Of a stretch of 64,000 bases of DNA, positions 59,403 through 64,000 are shown one piece after another. A program made the position numbers and the translations under genes. Within the stretch, counting starts at the first letter, position 1, and the number at the start of each line of letters is the position of its first letter. Under the pieces are notes generated by a model. It was given only the letters and a program-made list of their open reading frames with translations. It was not told where the DNA came from and did not search any database. This DNA comes from Lachnospiraceae bacterium (lineage in GTDB: Bacteria > Bacillota > Clostridia > Lachnospirales > Lachnospiraceae), in contig JAFXXN010000144.1 of NCBI GenBank assembly GCA_017542245.1, positions 1-64,000 of the forward strand. Reading direction: 5' to 3'.

Positions 59403-60656
59403 ATGGAGAAATGGTTAAAAAAGCCGCCGATGGGGTGGAACAGCTACGATTACTATAATACATCGGTTACGGAAGCTGATGTTAAAGCGAATGCTGACTT
59501 TATGGCAAAGCATCTTAAGGAATTTGGATGGGAATATATAGTTGTGGATATAGCCTGGTATTATAATGAAGAAGGTGAGCGCAGGGATATGTTCCAGTAT
59601 ATTCCTTTTGCTAAGGTAGAGATGGATGAATATTCCAGATTACATCCGGATCCTAAGAAATTTCCATCTTCCAAGGGCGGAAAAGGCTTTGGACCTCTTG
59701 CAGAATATGTTCATAACCTGGGACTTAAGTTTGGAATACATATTATGAGAGGTATTCCGAGACGTTCGGCTTATATGAGGACAAAGATCAAGGGAACAGA
59801 TGTAACTGCAAATATGATTGCAAATCCGAATTCAATATGTTTCTGGAATCCTGATATGTATGGTGTAAATCCTAAGGCAGAGGGAGCTCAGGAATATTAT
59901 GATTCTTTATTGGAGCTTTATGCATCATGGGGAGTGGATTTTATCAAATGTGATGATATCTGCCGTATGGATGCAGCCTCAAGCAAGGATGAGATCAGGC
60001 TTCTGCATAATGCTATAGAGAAATGCGGCAGGAAGATTGTACTCAGTCTTTCACCGGGACCAGCTATTTTAGACGAGCAGGAGTTTTACCATGAGAACGC
60101 CAATATGTGGCGCATCACCGATGACTTCTGGGATAAATGGAGCCTTCTTCTGGATATGTTCGACAGATGCAAAAAGTGGCAGCCGTTTGTAAAAGAGGGA
60201 GGTTATCCTGATTGTGATATGTTGCCCATGGGCAAGCTCGGAAAGGGATTCGGTGCCGAGAGGGATACTAATTTTACATTTGATGAGCAGAAGACCATGC
60301 TCACTCTCTGGTGCATTTTCCGTGCTCCTCTAATGATCGGTGCAGAGCTCACAAAGCTTGATGCTAAAACTATGGAACTTCTTACAAAAGAGCCTCTTTA
60401 CAGGATGAAGAATGAGATAACGGCCTCATCTGAAACCTATAGGGATGATGATTTCATTATCTGGGAGGCGGAATCCGACAGCAAAAAGTATGCTGCAATT
60501 TTCAATATCTCGGATGAAGAAAAGAAGGCTCCGTTTGACAGGATAGCTAAAACATTTGATGGGGCATTGGAAATCTGGTCATGGAAGACCGTTAGCAAGG
60601 AAGAAGGCTTTGAGATTCCTTCTCATGGCGCTATCCTGCTTAGCAAGGATCTTTAA
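59403..60656 (+). CDS. GH27 alpha-galactosidase-like glycoside hydrolase
   Basis: A 417-residue protein opening with PPMGWNSYDYY, the GH27 start. The nucleophile lies in VDFIKCDD (Asp184) and the acid/base in WRITDDFWD (Asp240). The C-terminal beta sandwich ends EIPSHGAILLSKDL. No signal peptide, so imported sugars are its likely substrate. Probable alpha-galactosidase or alpha-N-acetylgalactosaminidase. Monocistronic with its own promoter. Confidence 0.93.
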   Translation: MEKWLKKPPMGWNSYDYYNTSVTEADVKANADFMAKHLKEFGWEYIVVDIAWYYNEEGERRDMFQYIPFAKVEMDEYSRLHPDPKKFPSSKGGKGFGPLAEYVHNLGLKFGIHIMRGIPRRSAYMRTKIKGTDVTANMIANPNSICFWNPDMYGVNPKAEGAQEYYDSLLELYASWGVDFIKCDDICRMDAASSKDEIRLLHNAIEKCGRKIVLSLSPGPAILDEQEFYHENANMWRITDDFWDKWSLLLDMFDRCKKWQPFVKEGGYPDCDMLPMGKLGKGFGAERDTNFTFDEQKTMLTLWCIFRAPLMIGAELTKLDAKTMELLTKEPLYRMKNEITASSETYRDDDFIIWEAESDSKKYAAIFNISDEEKKAPFDRIAKTFDGALEIWSWKTVSKEEGFEIPSHGAILLSKDL

Positions 60657-60739
60657 TCTTTAAGTAAAGCCAATATTACAAAATTGACAAAAGGTTAATG
60701 AATCGGCTTTATGAGAATTTAACGGACGAGATATGATAT

Positions 60740-62353
60740 ATGAAGAAGAACGATGAATTCGAGATAGACATTACCGATATTGGAAATGACGGCGAAGGGA
60801 TAGGAAAGTACGATGGGATGACCTTCTTTATAAAGGGCGGACTCCCGGGTGACAGGATCTTGGCCGGAGCTACAAAATTAAAGAAAACATATGGCTATGC
60901 GAGACTGGTGAAGGTGATTACGCCTTCGCCTTTTCGTGTTAATCCACCCTGTCCGATAGCGGGAAAATGCGGAGGCTGCCAGCTGCAAAACATTTCCTAC
61001 GAAAAGCAGCTTGAAATTAAAGAATCCAAGGTATTTAACGACATAATAAGACTCGGAAAGGTTGATCCCGGAAGAATCAATCAGAGGGACGGTTCTCTGA
61101 TTGAAAACAGTGTCATTTTTCACAGGATTATCGGGATGGAGAATACCTTACATTATCGTAACAAAGGGCAGTTTCCTGTAGGTTCAGATAAGGAAGGAAA
61201 TATAATTACAGGTTTTTATGCCGGACATACTCATTCCATTATTTCTACGGAAAAATGTATGATCCAGCATGAACTGACAGATTATATCATGAAAACTGTC
61301 AGGGATTTTATGGTGAAATTTTCAATTCCTGCATATGAGGAACCAAAAAGTAAAGAGAATCTATCGAGGACATTAAAAAGAAAAAATCCCGGAAAAAACA
61401 ATGGGATTATTGAAAAAAATGGACATGGCTTAGTTCGTCACATCCTGACACGTGTAGGTTTCCGTACACATGAGGTTATGGTTTGTATTGTTATAAACGG
61501 AAAGGAGCTTCCTCATTGGGAAGAACTGAAAAATCTACTTGTGGCATGTATTGAGAATTATAATAGGGATTTATCTGAAAATGCTATGCCTTACTATAAT
61601 TTAACATCGTTTTCTTTAAATATAAATACTGAAAATACAAATGTTATTCTAGGTGCTCAGGTCAAAACACTTTATGGAAAGCCATACTTTACTGATTATA
61701 TCGGAGACCTGGAATACAGGATATCACCTTTATCATTTTATCAAGTAAATCCTGTGCAAACATTGAAGTTGTATTCTACTGCCCTTGAATATGCACAAAA
61801 GAAAGATCATTTCAAAAATTTAACAGCAGACTGTGATGTAAAAATTCAAGATAAAGTGGCACTATCCGATGAACTGTACGGAAAAACAATCTGGGATCTT
61901 TATTGCGGTATTGGGACAATATCCCTTTTTATGGCGCAGAAAGCAAAGAAGGTATTTGGAGTAGAGATAGTACCGCAGGCTATAGAGGATGCAAAAAAGA
62001 ATGCCGAGATAAATGGAATTAAAAATGTGGAATTTATATGCGGTGCAGCAGAAGAGGTGATGCCTCAAAAACTTAGGGAAAACCCTGATTTAAAGGCTGA
62101 TGTGATAGTGGTTGATCCGCCCAGAAAGGGATGTGATGAAACACTTCTTAAAGCCATAGTAAAGATGGAGCCGGAGAGAATTGTATATGTTTCCTGTGAT
62201 CCGGCTACATTATCAAGAGATATAGCATATCTTGAAGAACAGGGATTCATCTTAAAAGAAGTGCAGCCTGTGGACCAGTTCCCCTACAGTTCACATGTTG
62301 AGACATGTTGCCTTCTCACGAAGTGTAGGTCGGATGAATATTGTTCACCTTAA
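60740..62353 (+). CDS. rlmD: 23S rRNA (uracil-5-)-methyltransferase, RlmD/RumA type, with an in-frame repeat insertion
   Basis: A 537-residue protein. It has a TRAM domain at 1-60, Fe-S cysteines in CPIAGKCGGCQL with a later Cys, a SAM-binding WDLYCGIGTISLFMAQ, PPRKGCDETLL, and the catalytic Cys in YVSCDPATLSRDI. It methylates C5 of a 23S rRNA uridine. Unusually, residues 113-122 (NQRDGSLIEN) are encoded by a dispersed hairpin repeat inserted in frame (61078-61103) between two conserved segments. A second insertion-like stretch (PKSKENLSRTLKRKNPGKN) follows the EEP near residue 205. The enzyme core is intact, so it is likely still active. Confidence 0.93.
   Translation: MKKNDEFEIDITDIGNDGEGIGKYDGMTFFIKGGLPGDRILAGATKLKKTYGYARLVKVITPSPFRVNPPCPIAGKCGGCQLQNISYEKQLEIKESKVFNDIIRLGKVDPGRINQRDGSLIENSVIFHRIIGMENTLHYRNKGQFPVGSDKEGNIITGFYAGHTHSIISTEKCMIQHELTDYIMKTVRDFMVKFSIPAYEEPKSKENLSRTLKRKNPGKNNGIIEKNGHGLVRHILTRVGFRTHEVMVCIVINGKELPHWEELKNLLVACIENYNRDLSENAMPYYNLTSFSLNINTENTNVILGAQVKTLYGKPYFTDYIGDLEYRISPLSFYQVNPVQTLKLYSTALEYAQKKDHFKNLTADCDVKIQDKVALSDELYGKTIWDLYCGIGTISLFMAQKAKKVFGVEIVPQAIEDAKKNAEINGIKNVEFICGAAEEVMPQKLRENPDLKADVIVVDPPRKGCDETLLKAIVKMEPERIVYVSCDPATLSRDIAYLEEQGFILKEVQPVDQFPYSSHVETCCLLTKCRSDEYCSP
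61078..61103. repeat. REP-like hairpin inserted inside rlmD
   Basis: CAATCAGAG (61078-61086), GGACGGTT, CTCTGATTG (61095-61103): 9-bp perfect arms unlike those of the GGCGACAG form, same core. Encodes NQRDGSLIE in frame. Confidence 0.85.
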
Positions 62354-62397
62354 GGTTGATATGGAAAATTATTATCGGATCAAGGATAAAAGCATAA

Positions 62398-62628
62398 CTA
62401 GTCGTTGGCTTTAAGCCGATGATAATAGTTGAGTAATCGTTGTAAGGTTGCATCATCTGCGTTTTGTACAAAAGATATGGCGGCGGCAAAATCAGATAAT
62501 TCCAGAGTAGCTGATGTTATACGTAATTGATTACGAAATATATCAAAATTTACATCAGGAATATGGCAAATACATCCATTCTGTGAAGGTAATACAAGAT
62601 CTACAGCAGTATTTATTATTAAATACAT
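62398..62628 (-). pseudogene. Possible gene remnant
   Basis: Reading from an ATG at 62628, about 76 residues without an SD end with LSDFAAAISFVQNADDATLQ, then RLLNYYHRLKAND. The tail looks protein-like but nothing upstream supports expression. It may be the decayed end of a larger gene. Confidence 0.3.
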
Positions 62629-62656
62629 GTTGATTATAAGGAATTGAACAATAATG

Positions 62657-62711
62657 ATTTTCAAAGTGCCAAAGTGCCAGATTCAAAGAGCCAAATTGGC
62701 ACTTTGAAAAT
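62657..62711. repeat. 15-bp perfect inverted repeat
   Basis: ATTTTCAAAGTGCCA and TGGCACTTTGAAAAT separated by 25 nt. Different in sequence from the other repeat families. Confidence 0.75.
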
Positions 62712-62795
62712 AACGCTTGAGGAAATGGCGATAATCAAAGTGATCTGGGATGAGCCTTCAGCAACACAAAAGAGACAGCTCCAATGTCATTATGT

Positions 62796-62821
62796 CAATC
62801 AGAGGGACGGTTCTCTGATTG
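62796..62821. repeat. REP-like hairpin, same form as in rlmD
   Basis: CAATCAGAG GGACGGTT CTCTGATTG, identical over 26 bp to the copy at 61078. Confidence 0.88.
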
Positions 62822-62876
62822 AAAAACGAATCGCAAAAAAACAAGGAAAATTAAGGGCTTTGGATGAATGAAAAAT

Positions 62877-62902
62877 CAATCACAGAACCGTCCCGGTGAT
62901 TG
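62877..62902. repeat. REP-like hairpin, inverse orientation
   Basis: CAATCAC (62877-62883), AGAACCGTCCCG, GTGATTG (62896-62902). A third arm version of the same family, directly upstream of the fumarate reductase genes. Confidence 0.75.
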
Positions 62903-62920
62903 AGGAAGAAGGTAGATGTT

Positions 62921-63481
62921 TTGAAACTCAAGAAGATAAATGCGGTATTATCACTGTTAACAATATTTTTTATTTTGATACATATTGGGTATAATGTGTA
63001 TTGTTATTTAGCATTTTATTATAATCCTACACTAAAAACCATTACCGCCATGCCGATAATGGTACTTGCATGTTTACACGGTATATGTGGGATGATATCG
63101 GTTTTTCTTATGGGGGATGGTACCAGACTGGATTTATATCCAAAACAGAACAAGAGGACTATTATTCAGCGTGTATCGGCAGCATTGATATTTCCTTTGC
63201 TTATTTTACACCTTAATACATTTAATCTTCTGAAAAGCAGTGCTGAAGAAAACAAAATGATTCTTTTTTATACAGTGATTTTTTGCCAGATTCTATTTTA
63301 TGCCATTATTATAATTCATACTGTGACATCGGCATCTAAGGCATTTATCACTTTGGGGCTTCTTTCTTCACCGCAAAAACAGAAAAAGCTGGATAAAATC
63401 ATATATATTGCCGGAGCGTTGATTTTTGTATTTGCAGTTTTTGCAGTTGTTAAGACGCAGTTCTCTATGTTTTTTAAATGA
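62921..63481 (+). CDS. Fumarate reductase/succinate dehydrogenase-type membrane subunit
   Basis: A 186-residue integral membrane protein, TTG start 8 nt after AGAAGG. Membrane helices lie at about 7-30, 40-65, 80-100, 115-135 and 155-178. His residues in LIHIGYNVYCYLAF, LACLHGICGMIS, LILHLNTFNLL and IIIIHTVTSASKAF fit heme ligands of a cytochrome b subunit. It precedes the flavoprotein gene by 59 nt, which supports the assignment. It would pass quinol electrons to fumarate. Confidence 0.78.
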   Translation: MKLKKINAVLSLLTIFFILIHIGYNVYCYLAFYYNPTLKTITAMPIMVLACLHGICGMISVFLMGDGTRLDLYPKQNKRTIIQRVSAALIFPLLILHLNTFNLLKSSAEENKMILFYTVIFCQILFYAIIIIHTVTSASKAFITLGLLSSPQKQKKLDKIIYIAGALIFVFAVFAVVKTQFSMFFK

Positions 63482-63540
63482 TGTGAAAGCGGATACAAAG
63501 CAGGAAGGTTTTGTTTTTGCATCATAAGAGGAGGCAGCGA

Positions 63541-64000
63541 ATGAAAGAAATTTTGATCATCGGCAGCGGTATATCGGGTATGACTTGTGCCATCCGCTGT
63601 GCTGAGAAAGGCATGCATGTTAAAATTTTATCTCCGTTTCCGTCGGAACGGTCTCAGTCCGTGATGGCAGCGGGAGGTATTAACGCAGTAAGAGCTGAAC
63701 ACGAATCGGGAGATTCGGTAGAGAGCCATATAGAAGATACACTTAAAGGTGGATGTTATATAAATGGGGAAAATGCTGTCACAGGACTGTGTCAGGATGC
63801 AGATAGTATCATCAGTTATCTTGAAAGTATAGGAACAGTATTTTCTGTAGATGAAAAAGAGCAGTCGATGAGGAGAGCTTTTGGCGGTCAGTCACATAAA
63901 AGAACATATTATTGCGGTTCATCTACAGGGAAACAGATAGTGTCGGCTTTGATTATGGAACTGCGCAGATATGAGGCTTGCGGACTTGTTACGCGTATGC
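63541..64000 (+). CDS. Fumarate reductase flavoprotein subunit, 5' part (runs off window)
   Basis: The frame from ATG 63541 (GAGGAGG upstream) stays open to the window end. It begins MKEILIIGSGISGMTCAIRC, the FAD dinucleotide loop GxGxxG, followed by SQSVMAAGGINAV (covalent-FAD/isoalloxazine region) and RRAFGGQSHKRTYY with the family's His. About 153 residues are visible. With the membrane subunit upstream it would reduce fumarate as a fermentative electron sink. FrdB is expected downstream, beyond the window. Confidence 0.9.
   Translation, partial: MKEILIIGSGISGMTCAIRCAEKGMHVKILSPFPSERSQSVMAAGGINAVRAEHESGDSVESHIEDTLKGGCYINGENAVTGLCQDADSIISYLESIGTVFSVDEKEQSMRRAFGGQSHKRTYYCGSSTGKQIVSALIMELRRYEACGLVTRM

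Larger units (their letters stand above)
62644..62871 (+). pseudogene. Remnant of an ATP-binding (AlbA_2/RecG-like) protein with repeat insertion
   Basis: The frame contains TLKITLEEMAIIKVIWDEPS, then ATQ, similar to the C-terminal winged-helix region of AlbA_2-type ATP-binding proteins. The sense then breaks at the inserted repeat, which again codes NQRDGSLIE (62796-62821). There is no SD and no upstream part. A 15-bp perfect inverted repeat (62657-62671 and 62697-62711) lies within. Confidence 0.45.

Noticed and set aside
1-64000. CRISPR arrays, rRNA and tRNA genes
   Set aside because: No regularly spaced repeats of 24-48 bp, and no rRNA or tRNA signatures seen; repeats present are dispersed hairpins or a coding minisatellite.

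Overview
The window looks like a chromosome segment from a low-to-moderate GC Gram-positive anaerobe, most likely a Lachnospiraceae member (Butyrivibrio/Roseburia-like Clostridia). This rests on the strong AGGAGG-type ribosome binding sites, sortase-free secreted proteins with DUF6273 and YD repeats, an FtsZ ending in the IPEFLR peptide, and gene families typical of that family. The genus cannot be fixed from the sequence alone. No rRNA, tRNA or CRISPR array was recognised.

Layout. (1) 1-6618: the 3' end of a nonribosomal peptide synthetase with terminal thioester reductase; an exported YD-repeat protein; a small membrane protein; a tyrosine phosphatase; and an FtsZ gene divergent from an XRE regulator and an ImmA/IrrE-type protease, with shared operator-like palindromes. 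(2) 6619-8100: a duplicated type I toxin-antitoxin-like locus (small hydrophobic peptide, SD-sequestering leader, predicted 3'-overlapping antisense RNA), one copy being 5'-truncated, then a lipoprotein. (3) 8277-31344: an accessory island. It starts with a WYL-domain regulator preceded by a perfect 15-bp inverted repeat. It carries a frameshifted HNH protein, then a cassette of HNH nuclease, two DUF262 (GmrSD-like) proteins, a membrane-free FtsK translocase, a DEDDh exonuclease with zinc ribbon, a coiled-coil J-domain protein and a double-HIRAN protein. It continues with Nmad2 and Nmad3 proteins (predicted DNA base-modification associated), a GIY-YIG nuclease, several decayed genes and a histone-like basic-tail protein. 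Much of it is visibly AT-rich and full of partial duplications, as expected of a defence or mobile-DNA hot spot. (4) 31475-41738: sbcD-sbcC, a DUF5131 (Gp37/Gp68) protein, an acyl-ACP thioesterase, an unusual overlapping pair of an AsnC-type HTH protein and an RNA polymerase alpha-CTD-like protein, an SCP2-like protein with a KAAEK tail, acetyltransferase and flavoredoxin genes. (5) 41825-64000: an MMPL exporter with divergent TetR regulator, a class I glutamine amidotransferase, a second YD-repeat protein, an XRE-HD (RelA/SpoT-like hydrolase) fusion, nitroreductase, HAD and macro-domain proteins, a LytTR regulator with a membrane partner, a GNAT acetyltransferase, an MBL-fold hydrolase, a GH27 alpha-galactosidase, an RlmD-type rRNA methyltransferase and the start of a fumarate reductase operon.

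Three dispersed intergenic repeat families run through the window. One is a hairpin with constant core GGGACGGTTCT and covarying arms, often positioned as a transcription terminator; a copy is inserted in frame in the rRNA methyltransferase gene, adding the peptide NQRDGSLIE. The second is a two-hairpin element of about 73 bp (GATGCGGAGCATC, then CCGAGGAAACGC/GCGTTTTCGAGG). The third is a 75-78 bp element seen twice after gene ends.

Working together (inference): the WYL regulator probably controls part of the island. The HNH/DUF262/FtsK/exonuclease/J/HIRAN group reads as a DNA-processing or anti-phage module. The Nmad pair suggests modified-base metabolism, whether own or phage DNA. The rest of the window is ordinary chromosomal metabolism and secretion.
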